A stretch of DNA of 64,000 nt from Isoetes taiwanensis (GCA_021234155.1 JAJEKV010000001.1:14184356-14248355); one strand, 5' to 3'; numbered from the stretch's first letter, positions 22,961 through 35,270 are shown. Notes: generated by a model from the sequence alone, not told the origin. Numbers and translations: made by a program.

Positions 22961-24380
22961 ATATTAGAGCATTTAAAGGGTATCTGGTGCAGCTATTTGT
23001 GCTCTCTCAATTGTTGTTTTTCTTGCTTGGGCAGCAAGCTCGAGTTTTCTATTTCACTTTCTTTGCATGCATCTTCTTATCATATTCACTTTATAAATGT
23101 TGTTTGAAATTATATGCTTTAGGGACGAAAATGCCAAACCATCTTAAATTTTCATTTGTCCATGGATCCATTTTTGTTCACATTGATTATTCATGTATTA
23201 ACCAGACCCCTCTTTATTGTTTAGATATTGATGCCAACTGTCTTCTAGAGCAAACAATAGATGAAAGCTTCATGAAACTGGAATGATTATTCTCAAGAAG
23301 ATGATAGTGAGGGATACACAAAATCAATCCAAAAGATATAGCAAAGAGCAGTATGAAAGCAATTGTCATTCTACAACTTTTATGGCTATTTAAATGGCAG
23401 TTTTACCATTATAATAGACCAAAAAGAATAATGCAACCTTGAATATGCATCTTTGTTTTGTTCAATATGTATATATAGTGCAAGCACAATACATTATTAG
23501 ACACAGAAAATAAAAAACTACTTCCAGATTTTCAATTGCTACAAAGAAGGCCTCATGGGACCTTCTCTGCATTCGCGCACAACATGTGTTACTCATGCAT
23601 GAGTTTTGTTGTCCATAGATGGAAATTTAAACCTTTGCTGGCCCCATGGGCCCTTCTCTACATTCTTTATAACATATATGCCCCACGAGCCATGCTATGT
23701 TTTAACAATGGGCTTGATCTGTTTTTGCAGTTAAAGAAAACAACAGTATATAAGAAAGCATTTGAAAAACATTACCATCTGAAAATGAAGACATCACGAT
23801 TCATCTTCAGTGAAATCAATCAAAAGTTTCCTATCATGCCTTTTACAGCTAGGTATTAAAAGACACAGTACTTCTTGTCTACAAAAAATTGTTTTCTTAA
23901 TCATCTTATTTGTTGACCGCAGGGGTTTGGAAGAAAAGTGGGTTTCTGAAATGCGTTAATCATGAGCTGTTGAATGGTCTTCTTTTCTAGGTCTGCATCC
24001 TGGAGTTTTTGTAATATCTTGTGTATTAATCACTTTTTGTATAGGTCAAAACATGACTTTGAACTATGATTTAAGTCACTTCACAAAACATGTATTTCCA
24101 TTCTCTCCTCTATTAGACTTCTCCTTATGCTTCTGCCATCCTTGTTCCATATCGAGCACCACAGACCAATACGTTACACTCAAACCCCAATGTCCATGTG
24201 TCCAGTTGGATCCTAATCCAAGAGGAGCTCAACATCTAAGGAGGAGTTAGTGATGCAAATGGGTACCATCATCTTCACAAAATGACAATGTTCTAAAATA
24301 GCAATTTTGATTGATTATAAAAAAATAACTTTCAAGTATGATTTAAGCCATCTCAACCTCCGGCCATGGAGGGCAACCCT
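22961..24380. other. No recognised gene
   Basis: The longest frames (22957-23286 and 23536-23859, plus) are hydrophobic or Cys-rich but match nothing I can name. AT-rich DNA without clear repeats. Confidence 0.35.
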
Positions 24381-24384
24381 CCGT

Positions 24385-24835
24385 GCGCAGCACCTTGTTG
24401 TTTTTTATTAAAAAAATAACATGTGTTTTTACAGAATATCAACATATGGTTTTTGAAAATAGTAGTTGTTTTTACTAAAAAATCAACATGTGGTTTAACA
24501 GAGTATCCACGTGAATAGTAGTTGTTTTCAAGTGTTGTTTTTACTATATAATAACATAGTTTAGAAAAATATCCACATGTAGAGAGGTGTAGTTTTTAAG
24601 TGTAGTTATTAAAGGTAGAAAACTTGTGTGGCCTTTTTAAGTGTGGTTTTTTAGGGTACAAATTTGGTTTCTATATATTGTTTTTAAGAAACCTACCATT
24701 GTTTCCTTCAAAAATATACATGCTTTTAAGCAATCTAACGTTGTTTCTTTAAATTGCTAACGTTGTTTCCTTAAAAAAGAGATATGCTTTTTTTTTTTAA
24801 TTTCCTAACATTGTTTCATTCAAGAAACCAAACCT
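24385..24835. mobile_element. Subterminal-like repeat region of a DNA transposon
   Basis: Dense short motifs (AACATGTGGTTT, AGTTGTTTTTACTA, TTTTTAAGTGTGGTT, CTAACGTTGTTTC) resemble the subterminal repeats of the CACAC-type transposon at 48674-61244 in left-end orientation. No CACAC terminus was found, so this may be an internal or degraded end of a related element. Confidence 0.4.
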
Positions 24836-25780
24836 ATTCCCTTTATCTTTGGGGATTGTATTTCTTGCTGTCTAGCTCTTATTCAATAGTCAAGACATTC
24901 ATATATTTTTAATATTTCGAATTCTTGATTGTAAACGAAGGTATATTGTGAATATTTTGAATTCTTCATAGTTAAAACAAAGGCATTGAGACAAATAATA
25001 TTGAATGAAAGAAACAGAAGGAAATAAAATACAAATCATTCAAATCATTATGTTCTTGTTTTTATTATTCAACCACTGGACCTCTAAAAGACTGTATTTG
25101 CAATTTGTTTGCAAGATTCCAGATGTATGATAATCTTCTGGATTTTGCAATGGCCTTTGAAACTCATTGACCTGATCTTGAAGGGTCATTACCGTAAAAC
25201 TGTCAGAGATGCCATGAACATGGCTGGAGGCCTTCAGCAGAGGGACGTTGAGATTGAAATAAGTCTTAGAAATAACAACTGTCCAAATTTTTCGGCTGGC
25301 ATTTCATTCTGCAGAGCACTGCAAGGCATGAAATTAGCAGCAACACAAAAGCAAATCGAAACCAATATCAAAATTCAGAGCGTACGTTGGTAGTGGTCGG
25401 CTAGTGAAGGAGTTGCAGAGAAAGCAATGGCATCCTGGTCGGCCAGTGAAGTGGTCGCCTCTTCTCATTCTTCCTTTTAACAAAACATGTGAGGCATTCA
25501 AATGCTGATGATCCTGAGATTGAAGACGACATCAGCTCCAGCGAATCCGAAAATAACACAAATGGAGCTTCAAGTAGGGTCGACTGCCGGATTTGTACAG
25601 TTGGAGCTTGAAGTTGGGTCGGAAGCCCTCATTGCTTTCTCTTTTTCTGCATTCCTTGAAGGACAAGCAAAGCCCAGCTCCTTGGGAATCAAATCCTGGC
25701 CGAAATGCTGCCAGCTGTTTTTGGGGTAAAATTAGAATGGAAAAAACCTGTTTGCCATCGCCAGCGCGCCATAGCCCATC
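24836..25780. other. No recognised gene
   Basis: A plus-strand frame at 25109-25393 has no recognised motif. Nothing else of note was seen. Confidence 0.3.
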
Positions 25781-25940
25781 TGCCGGATCTGCCATCGTCA
25801 TAGCCTGCCGGATCTGCCATCGCCATAGCCATCCGGATCTGCCGGATCTGCCGAATCTGCCATCGCCATGGCAGCCGGAACTAGCATCGCCATAGCCAGC
25901 GGGAACTACCATCACCATAGCCTGCTCTGTTATCGCATAG
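25781..25940. repeat. Minisatellite of CCATCGCCATAGCC/GCCGGATCTG blocks
   Basis: About seven irregular units combine GCCGGATCTGCC with ATCGCCATAGCC. The composition is shared with 2321-2420 and 50930-51020. Confidence 0.7.
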
Positions 25941-25984
25941 CGCCATAGCCTGCAACTGGAGAAAGAAACACAAGATGCACAATG

Positions 25985-26165
25985 GCCGGATAATCTTGGA
26001 TTTCAATCTCAGCCCTTCATTTTAGTAGCCAGTAATATCATAGGACTAGGATCAACATCTATACCATTCATCTTTAAGTCAATCTGAACCGCTAAATAAA
26101 GAACAATAAGATCAAAGGGCTCGGATCAAGATCTGTGCCATTTATCTCGGCCTTTGACAAAAAAT
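25985..26165. repeat. Dispersed repeat shared with 51045-51215
   Basis: AATCTCAGCCCTTCATTT, ATCATAGGACTAGGATCA and the following AGATCTGTGCCATTTATC correspond to ATCTCAGCCCTTCATTTG and ATCATAGGACAAGGATCA at 51050-51100. In both places a GCCATAGC-rich minisatellite lies directly upstream, so the two loci are copies of one element, in the same orientation. Confidence 0.65.
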
Positions 26166-26169
26166 CACG

Positions 26170-27302
26170 CGTATATAAAATATTATTTTATTTTCCACGC
26201 CTAGCAAATTCATTATTTTATGGAAAAATTTTAAAAATACCCTTGTATTTTCACAAATTGTTAAAATGCCCATGTTTGCTAATAATACCCATGTTTGCCC
26301 CTAAGACGAATTATTAAAATGACCCTGTCTAAGTGCAACCTTATTGTCTAAGTGCAACCTTTTGTATTTTTTTTCAGTTTTAACCATTGTTAAACCATTG
26401 AATTATCACGTATAAGCAATGGATACACCAAAATGTGCAAATACGTGCACATGCCAGTAGTTCGATCAAGCCCAAGCCTGAACCTGATAAGCTCCAGTGA
26501 ACGAAGCACATGCAGCTAAATCATATGCAGCCATAACCCAATAGCAAGAAACCAGCAGCTAGCAGCTGCCACTGTACAGATTTGAAAAGGCAAGCAGGGT
26601 TTGTGTCTGGAATGGAGCATGTCGGATTGAGCTGCCTCCAAGCAACCACTGCATCTTCACCCGGAACAAAATCCAAAATACAAATCTAAAGTGGTTTATT
26701 TGAAATTAAAATTGAGATAAATATTCTGAATGAAATCTGAGGCAAGAATACCAATAATGCATGCAACTCCACAACAACAGAAAAACTCAGAACCCCCATG
26801 AAACCTAAACCCAGGCTCTATCCGGAGTAATCTGAAGGCACAACCTAAAACAGAAAGCATATGAGCAGCGACTGCAATCTCGAGGACCACGGCTCAGATA
26901 TGGCTGTAAAATTCCTTTGATCGCTTTGTTCTCTATTGTCAATTCCTTCGATTGTTGTTTTCTTCATCGCTCTTGTGTCTAAGCACTATTCAATTCCTTC
27001 AATCACTCTAAGCACTATTCATCACTCTTGTGTTAAGCATATTCATCGCTCCTGCTCCTGTTTGTATGCACTATCCAATTCCTTCAATCGCTCATGTCTA
27101 TGCAATGCCCATTTTTTGGATCGATCTTGTTTCTATTCAATGTCTATTTCAATCTTGTTTCTACGTACTACTTTACTTGCGGTTTCTTGATAGAAAACTT
27201 AGAATGGCGGCAAAGGATGCATGATAAATCCAGGAATGGCTGCGTGTTCAGTAGGAGACCTCATTTTCTTCTGTGGCATTGGGACGCTATCAAAGCAACA
27301 AT
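26170..27302. other. No recognised gene
   Basis: Contains the direct repeat GTCTAAGTGCAACCTT (26326, 26348) and loosely repeated ATTCCTTCAATC/TTCATCGCTC blocks at 26930-27090. No coding similarity. Confidence 0.35.
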
Positions 27303-29425
27303 CGAGCCTAGATGGCATGTTGGAGCCCTGGCATGTTTAAGCCACCATGGCATGTTCGAGCCATCTTGGCATGTTTGAGCCTAGGTGGCATGTTGGAGCC
27401 GGCGTGGCATGTTTGAGCCCATGTGGCATGTTAGATCCCATGTGGCATATTTGAACCACCATGGCAAGTTGGAGCATAGGTGGCATGTTGGAGCCCGCGT
27501 GGCATGTTTGAGGATGTTGGAGCCTAGGTGGCATATTTGAGCCACCTTGTCATGTTGGAGCCTAGGTGGCATGTTGGAGCCACCTTGGCATTTTTAAGCC
27601 TAGGTGGCATGTTTGAGCCACATTGGCATGTTGGAGCCTAGATGGCACGTTGGAGCCCGGCTGGCATGTTTGAACCACCTTGGCATGTTAGAGCCTAGGT
27701 GGCAAGCATCGCTCTATAGGCGCATGCCCACGTGGCATGTTGGGGCCCACATGGCATGTTTGAGCCACCTTGGCATGTTTGAGCCTAGGTGGCATGTTAA
27801 AGCCAAGGTGGCATGTTGGAGTCTAGGTGGCATGTTTGAGCCATCTTGGCATGTTGGAGACTAGGTGGCATGCTTGAGCCACCTTGGCACGTTGGAGCCT
27901 AGGTGGCATGCCCGCATGGCATGTTTGAGCCACCTTGGCATGTTGGAGCCTAGGTGGCATGTTGGATAAGTGGCATGTTGGATAAGTGGCATGTTGGAAC
28001 CGAGGTGGCATGTTGGAGCCGAGGTGGCATGTTTTGAGCCTAGGTGGCTTGTTTGAGCTATCTTGGCATGTTTGAGCCACCTTGGCATGTTTGAGCCACC
28101 TAGGCACCAACATGCAACCTAGGCTCAAACATGCCAAGGTGGCTCAAACATGCCAAAATGGCTCCAACATGCCACCTAGGCTCCAACATGCCAAGGTGGC
28201 TCAAAAATGCCAAGGTGGCTCAAACATGTCAAGGTGGCCACCTAGGCTCCAACATGCCACTTAGGCTCAAACACGCCATCTAGGCTCAACATGTCAAGGT
28301 GGCTCAAACGCGCCATCTAGGCTCAAACACGCCATCTAGGCTCAAACATGCCATCTAGGCTCAAACACGCCATCTAGGCTCAACATGCCACCTAGGATCA
28401 AACACGCCATCTAGGCTCCAACATGCCAAGGTGGCTCAAACATGCCACCTAGGCTCCAACATGCCTAGGTGGCTCAAACATGCCACCTAGGCTCCAACAT
28501 GCCTAGGTGGCTTAACCATGCCACCTAGGCTCCAACGTGCCAAGGTGGCTCAAACATGCCATCTAGGCTCCAACATGAAAAGGTGGCTTAAACATGCCAC
28601 CTAGGCTCCAACCTGCCAAGGTGGCACAAACATGCCACCTAGGCTCCAACATGCCAAGGTGGCTCAACAATGCCACATGGGCTCCAACATGCCACCTTGG
28701 CATGTTGGAGCCTAGGTGGCATGTTGGAGCACATGTGGCATGTTTGAGCCACCTTGGCATGTTTGAGCCTAGGTGGCATGTTGGAGCCCACATGGCATGT
28801 TTGAGCCACTTTGGCATGTTGGAGCCTAGGTGGCATGTTTGAGCCACCTTGGCATGTTGGAGCCTAGGTGGCATGTTTGAGCACCTTGGCATGTTTGAGC
28901 CACCTTGGCATGTTGGAGCCTAGGTGGCATGCTTGAGCCTAGGTGGCATGTTGGAGCCCACGTGGCATGAATGAGCCACCTTGGTATGTTTGAGCCTAGG
29001 TGGCATGTTGGAGACTAGATGGCATGTTTGAGCCAATCTTGGCATGTTGGAGCCAAGGTGGCATGTTGGAGCCAAGTGGCATGTTTGAGCCACGTTGGCA
29101 TGTTGGAGCCCACGTGGCATGTTTGAGCTTAGGTGGCATGTTGGTGCCTAGGTGACATGTTTGAGAAAACCTTGGCATGTTTCCAACATGCCAACGAGGC
29201 TCAAACATGCCACCTAGGCTCCAACATGACAAGGTGGCTCAAACATGCCACGTGGGCTCCAACATGCCAAGGTGGCTCAAACATGCCACGTGGACTCCAA
29301 CATGCCATGTGGGCTCCAACATGCCAAGGTGGCTCCAACATGCCACACGGGCTCCAACATGCCACCTAGGCTCCAACATGCCAAGGTGGCTCAAGCATGC
29401 CACCTAGGCTCAAGCATGTCATCTA
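27303..29425. repeat. 19-bp minisatellite array A, with three strand flips
   Basis: About 110 units of 19 bp. In forward sense a unit is CCA-x4-GG-CTC(A/C)AACATG, with three common cores: CCAAGGTGG, CCACCTAGG and CCACGTGGG. Cores tend to alternate, and CCAAGGTGG and CCACCTAGG units can pair, giving 10-bp arms with a 10-nt loop per 38 bp. Orientation is reverse in 27303-28104, forward in 28105-28690, reverse in 28700-29178 and forward from 29186, with palindromic junctions at about 28105, 28695 and 29182. Long frames with a 19-residue period exist on whichever strand reads the forward unit, because that sense lacks stops; I do not consider them genes. A second array with related 3' flank lies at 55471-58399. 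Confidence 0.9.
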
Positions 29426-29740
29426 AGCACTCCAAATGGTGACATGGCATGCCAAGTAAGCAAGGCCAAGTTTTGACTAGGCCAAAAATGAAAAGATGTC
29501 CATCTTTGGTCTTTTCATTGGGTGATGTTGGCAAATTTTGGGTGACATGGCTAGATGGTGGTGACATGGACATGATGACTAGGACTTTATGCAAGAAATA
29601 TGATAACCTTTGGAATTTTTGGTAGAGGAGTTTGGCAATGGATAGAATAGAGGGATCTTGTGCTGACACCCTTCCCCAAATCGAACTAGGCCAGGACTTT
29701 GCGCGGCTTCCTCACCAGAGGGAAGAGGCCAGACCCCAGG
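29426..29740. repeat. Conserved flank of the 19-bp array
   Basis: From GACATGGCATGCCAAGTAAG through AACCTTTGGAATTTTTGGTA to AGAGGCCAGACCCCAGG this matches the inverse of about 55165-55460. The array plus this flank therefore behaves as one repeat family. The distal part differs by local insertions and substitutions. Confidence 0.75.
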
Positions 29741-30437
29741 GGACGAAATGTGGGACTTCATGGCGAGCATTACAGAATAATTCAAGATCCAAAAGTATCA
29801 GGTAAAGTTCCCCTAAAACCCAGTATAGATGGTCCAAAGGCTAAGAGGTTCTTGCCTCTCGCAAAAGAGAGCTCATCTGGTGTTTGCGAAGCTTACAAGG
29901 ATCTTATGGTAGTTGAGGATGATCGAAATCATCGTGGTAGATCACGCCTGGCGAAACTTAAGACCTGGCAAGATTTATCTATACTGGTGAAGGAAATGCA
30001 GACTAAGGTAGTGCAGGAAAATAATGTTGCCAAATTCCAGGAGGTCGTCACAAACTTCACTGAGTCTTTCCTGACAGCATGGGGTGAAGTTTATTTCACA
30101 CACTATATTCATATTCTGTTTGCTCATGGCGTGTGGTTTGTCAAGGAATATGGAAGCCTGGGAATTTGGAATACACAGGGAATGGAGAAGTCCCATAAGT
30201 AAGCAAAAAATGCATTCTTTTGGTTCACTCAACACAAAGGTTCAATTGAGAACTTCTTACAGCAGATGTGTGAATGGTTTTGCAGGAGAATTGTGTCCAA
30301 ATGGGACAAAAAATCAGCGAGCCAGAGTGAATCAACATTCGCTAAGTTGTTCAGACAAAAAACCCAGCGAGAAAAAAAGAGGGAAGCCTAGCACAACTCA
30401 ACAGCTACTGAGCGATCAAGGAAGTGGAGGTCCATGA
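29699..30437 (+). pseudogene. Unknown transposon-like protein remnant
   Basis: An open frame runs from ATG 29699 to a TAA at 30200 and continues in the same frame for about 75 codons. Conserved-looking blocks are WGEVYFTHYIHILFAHGVWF, GIWNTQGMEKSHK, then after the stop AKNAFFWFTQHKGS and MCEWFCRRIVSKWD, ending with a Lys-rich tail (QKTQREKKREA). The density of Trp, His and Cys suggests a folded enzyme-like domain and not chance coding, and the in-frame stop suggests decay. I cannot name the family. Its N-terminus overlaps the array flank, so it may belong to the element that carries the 19-bp array. Confidence 0.5.
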
Positions 30438-30529
30438 GATGTAGGCAAGGCAAAAGATATGTCTGTATTGAGAGCTTATGATATTTATGATGGTTCCATT
30501 ATGAAAGAGATGGTTTATTCATAATATTG

Positions 30530-30945
30530 GTGGTTGTCACGGTGCGAAATGCCGCCTTTTGAATATATTGGACGCATGTATTTTGCACAGTAGCCATGGT
30601 GCAAAATTCTGCATTATAACTAAACTGGATCTGGGTGCATATATTTTGCACCGTGGCCACAGTGCGAAATGTGGTTTTCGAATTAAACTGGATGTGAGTA
30701 TTTCACACCGTTGCCATGGTGTGAATTAAGGGGTTTCACAAAACGAGAAAGACATCGTTTCGCACCGTTATGACTATCATTAGAGGTTTCCACAAATAGG
30801 TGCTCCCATAAATTGTGGAATTTAGGGCCCTCCCATAAATTGTGGAATAACCAATTTCGCATTGTAGCCACGGTGCGAAATAGGCCCTCGCATAAATTGT
30901 GGAAGAACCGATTTTGCTCCGTGGTGACAGTGCGAAATAAGGCCT
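30530..30945. repeat. Series of 26-nt palindromes (TTTCGCACCGTGG half-site)
   Basis: The consensus is the half-site TTTCGCACCGTGG followed by its complement CCACGGTGCGAAA. Full or near-full copies lie at about 30575-30600, 30632-30657, 30693-30718, 30853-30878 and 30906-30930; half copies lie near 30535 and 30752. Spacing of the first set is about 55-60 bp. ATAAATTGTGGAA is repeated between the later ones (30809, 30834, 30891). The same dyad occurs at 18312, 18370 and 45553. No gene overlaps it. Confidence 0.75.
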
Positions 30946-31584
30946 CCCATGCCATATTTATCACCATCATATCAGAAAATATACGAAAATGCATGGAAAT
31001 TACTTACTTACATGGAAAATTAAATAGAAATTACTCACATCAGATAATACATGGAAGTTACTTAATTACGTGCAGATTACCTACTTAATTAATTTCTATG
31101 ATATGCGTTGTGTGCTATGTAGCCACAGCTCATGTGTATCTCAAGGAATTGTATCCCAACTGGGGAACTTAGACAGTATCCACAGGATGTTGAAGTCAAG
31201 GGAATGGAAGGGGAGCTGGCCAATATCCATAAAAGTCTCGTAATGGAAGTTATAAAGGTCAATGAGTATATAAATCCTGTTCTTTTCATAAGTAAGAATG
31301 ACTAGGGGTATGTAGTGGTCCAGAGAGTAGGCCATAAAACCATGTAAAATCATGTCCAACTGTTTTAGTCTCTCTTCCGAATCTGAAGCGGGGTCAAGAA
31401 GTCCAAAAGCAGAAAGAGTCATTATTGCATAAGAGGGATTAATGTCCTACAATCGAAGATGCCAACAAGTATAGCGATCCATAATGAAGTTGATCAGTTG
31501 CTTTGCAAGCTCCGTGGTTGGACTGTGGCACCAGTGATGCCTTGAAAATTTAGCATTTGCAAAAGACACTAGTTTAGAAGGAGC
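30946..31584. other. No recognised gene
   Basis: AT-rich. GGAAATTACTTACTTACATG-like words recur between 30990 and 31085. Minus-strand frames at 31141-31422 match nothing known to me. Confidence 0.35.
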
Positions 31585-31945
31585 ATGCAAATAAGGAGCA
31601 GACTAGGAGCAAAAAAACTACTTGACAAGGAGTATGCAGAAAAGGAGCAGACAAGGAGAAGACAAGGAGCAAGTCCGAGAAGAGGAAGAAGGGGAAAGAG
31701 ACAAAGACAATGAAAACATGGATGTCCATTTAAGAGAAACTATGTATACACTATGTATATACAATATTATGCCATGTGTACTGTACATTATACTCATATA
31801 TGTAGTCAATAATACTGCTATAGTGCATATCAATAATTTTAATGGATATAATAACAATTTCATTCAATGCAGAAGGCATCCATTTGCTATATCTCGATAA
31901 TCATCTTCTCGTTCCGAGAGGTCTATCTTCCCTCCTTATCTTGAA
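31585..31945. repeat. Dispersed repeat, copy 2 (inverted relative to 19716-20125)
   Basis: Carries the GGAGCAGACAAGGAGAAGACAAGG purine-rich arm, an AT-rich middle and AGAAGGCATCCATTTGCTAT, matching the other copy in opposite orientation. Only about 40 bp separate it from the Ty3 LTR fragment at 31987. Confidence 0.75.
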
Positions 31946-31986
31946 AATATAGATTCCATTGCTTACTCTATGGCGTTCAATATGCT

Positions 31987-32075
31987 GTGACGACCATACG
32001 GATATTCGTATCATATGAACATTATACTCGTATGTACAAAAGATGGTCGTCACACGGATGCAAAAGGCATGCTCA
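31987..32075 (+). mobile_element. Fragment of the Ty3 LTR edge
   Basis: TGTGACGACCATACGG...ATGGTCGTCACACGGATGCAAAAG matches the 5' edge (in element sense) of the LTR at 46567-46656. The first 72 bp have 12-bp inverted ends (TGTGACGACCAT/ATGGTCGTCACA). The remaining LTR sequence does not follow. Confidence 0.65.
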
Positions 32076-32620
32076 TTTGAGTGGCCCATTTGAACCAATC
32101 TTCTCACTGTGATAGAATTTGTAGAGCGGGCTCCCACCTTATAAACCAAGCATGAGAACCTTCAATTCTATTCCTTACTGTAAGATATATGCAATGAATG
32201 GTGAATTACCTTCATTTTGTTGGCTATGCAATATATATTAGCATGTACTTCAAGTAGGGAACTCCAATATAAGATTCTTTTATAGAAAAAATTGTATCTC
32301 ACTGATGTCCATCAAACCACGCCTCTGGAGGCAAACCCAATCATAAAACCTGGATATATAAAACTGAGTGTTGGCCATAACTCATATGGGCATTGGCATG
32401 TTAAATCTAATCGGTTATTCAATTCTAATAGTTTTTTTTTTTTTTTTATTATTATTAATTTAACATGGAACATTATTCATGTAGCATTATTTAATTTCTA
32501 GTGCTTGCCACTTGCATGGTGTACCTAGAAGATAAGACATAGTGCTATCTAAATTTAACTTGGAACTTGTTAAAGATATTAGAACCTTTTAAGTGGAAGA
32601 TTTCTCCCCTTCAAAGTTGA

Positions 32621-32716
32621 AGAGTTTGCATGCATTTTCCATAAAAGGCATGATAGACACTTGTCGTTAAAGAGTTTGCATGCATTTTCCATAAAAGGCA
32701 TGATAGACACTTGGCG
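32621..32716. repeat. 50-bp tandem duplication
   Basis: AGAGTTTGCATGCATTTTCC... is present twice (32621-32670, 32671-32716). A shorter related duplication (GCATGCACTACCAAAGATA) follows at about 32738-32792. Confidence 0.85.
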
Positions 32717-32799
32717 TTTTGTGGGCAAATGGTCTTGCATGCACTACCAAAGATAGACACTTGGCGTAGGGCTTGCATGCACTACCAAAGATATACTTT

Positions 32800-35260
32800 A
32801 CCTTGATACGTGATAGTCACACATGGATTGTATAATTTAATAAGGATTTTTAATGTGCTATACATTAAAGGTATTTGTTATCTGGATAATTACAACGATG
32901 ATTGGGATTTTGGACAAACCATGGTCGTTCATATCGACGGTAGTATCCAAAATCTAAGGTAAAATGAAAACTCTGATTTTAGGGTACAGGCAAGTGTGTG
33001 ATGGGCCGATTTCAACCCAAAAGACCTAGTCCAAATGCTAAAAGTGAGTGATAATGCCATAGGCAGTGCGGATCTGTGTAGAAGACACGATTCAGGCAAT
33101 ATATGCCGGTGTTGAAGCCTTGATATTCTGACAGAGGGTAGATTTTTGTTTCAAGAGGCTCTACTATGAGAAAGCATTTACAAGAAACACGGAAGAGAGG
33201 GATACCCATATTGGGGTAGCTACTTTAGAAGAGGAGCGGCTTACTGCCGTGTTCCAAGCCTGCTGCGAGTATGGATATGGAGGCAGGGCAAAAAGCCCAT
33301 AGCAATGCAATCTCGGGTCCGGGACATTCTATCTGGAATCAATGGCCAAGAATATACAAGGGGGAAACAAACAAGATGGTTTCTTCCTCCAGAAACACAA
33401 TACGATGAGGATTTGAGCATGAAATCGTGGACAATCAGGTTTGGGGTTGTCTTCTGGAATAAACAGTTTATTTAGGCTATTGAGGCATGCAGATTAGGGA
33501 TCTTTCCTGCTTATGCTAAATGGACATTTGACATGTGTAGTATGTGAAATGTAACTTAATCTTTCCTGCATCTAAATGCTTATGCTCTACTCATGCATTT
33601 CCTTATTATGATTCCATGATACACGAGGTTAAATGATTGTGTTCCGGGCTTACAAAAGCTTGCTAGAATAATATCCGTGTGTTCACCTCTATCTATTTAG
33701 TACAGTTCTAAGCAGGATAGTTTGCTGCCTACTTTGGTATTATGGCTTTAATGCTGCTACTCGCTTTTAAAATTGCATTTGCTTTGATACTTCCAGTGTA
33801 GACTAACTTGGGGCTTAAAGGGTTACAAAGGGTGACCAATGATGAGTCGAGAAACCTAATGTACCTTTTGCCCCTCACTCATTACCATTTTCATGCTAAT
33901 GTTGTGTTGGTTGGTCAGGTACGGTTTTCTCTTCCTTTGTCGCCTTTTTTATGCTTCAAGTACAAGTCTCGTTGGAAGGAATAATCGGATTCAGTATGGA
34001 ACAAATGGAGTTACTATAATCAAGGGAAGATCTATTAAACTGAGTGGTCTTTGTAATACAAACTGAATTAATTTTTTATGGTCCTTTGGTGGGCAATGCT
34101 TTTACGTTTTTCTTGCCAAGTTAAACAGTTTAATGCTTAACGTTTACACATTGATAAGTGATAATGATTCCAATGAAAGATTGAGGTTATGACCTGTTTC
34201 ACATGCATTAAGACAGGTTCAAACGAATCTTGCTGGTTTATGGACTAACTTGTACATAATATGTTCATATTTGAAAACTTGTATGCATGAGGCAAGATTG
34301 CTTCTGATGTTTTTATAATTAATGGCACATTGGATTTAAGTCTAATTTGACACATTGATATTAGTAGGTTATGAACTAAATACTTGATGTACCAGAATCC
34401 GGTGCCATCGTGGATTAAGGTCCTAGTATGGTCTGATAATACTACCGGAGGGATTGACTATGGTAGATGTCATGGCTAGCTGGCTGTTGCTAAGGCTAGT
34501 GTGGACTTTTTTTTTTAAAGTAAAAAAAATTGAGCTGTTGAAGTGAACCATTGTCTAAAAGAAAAGGAAGGAATTGTCCACGTGGCAAACAAAAAAAACA
34601 CAAAGAGCAACAGAGAGAAGCGATCAGATTATTGGTGGATGGGCCAAAAGGTTGATTCAAATTAGTGATGATTTCAATCATGCCACAGATTTAGTGCATA
34701 CAGATTGCTCCGGGCAGGGAAAAACTGACAGAGTCCTTGAGAGAACCGACCACAAAAACTTATTTCAACTAGTAAAAGCAAAACTGAATCCAGAAGAACA
34801 ATAGAAGAAGCAAAGAAGAAGAAATAAACCCCTTTCGGACGTATAACCAAACATTCAAAATCTGATGCTCTATGTAGCAACACGAAACGCAACAAAGAGG
34901 AATAGAGAACAAATAAACGGGCAACGACAATGGATCTCTCCCCCATTAGCTTGTGGTAGCTGCAAAATTTATCAATTTCATCATGAAATGCAAGGGCAAA
35001 ATACTGCCCTCCGGAATCATCGCTGCTCCAATAGCAGAATCACCACTGCTCTAGTAAGCAAACCAAATAGGAAAGCACATGCAGTAGTTGGATTGCAATC
35101 AAACATGGTAGACCAGAGAGGGGCTTAGTCAGATGCGAAGGACATCATTTTTTTGACAAAAAAAAACCTTAAAACGTCGTGCATGTTAGTTGAAAAACTA
35201 ATAGTCAACACTCATTACGACATGCCAAATTTAAATTCCAATAAGTAAAAAGCAAGATAA
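32800..35260. other. No recognised gene
   Basis: About 2.4 kb without identifiable coding sequence. A plus-strand stretch near 33200-33400 has some coding character (LEEERLTAVFQACCEYGYGG) but is interrupted by stops; family unknown. Confidence 0.35.
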
Positions 35261-35270
35261 GATGTATGTA

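Noticed and set aside
27303..29425. CRISPR-like repeat array
   Set aside because: Units are contiguous with no unique spacers, vary within each unit, and the DNA is plant nuclear.
34574..34804. 76-codon frame with protein-like composition
   Set aside because: No recognisable motif, no splice context and no neighbouring support.
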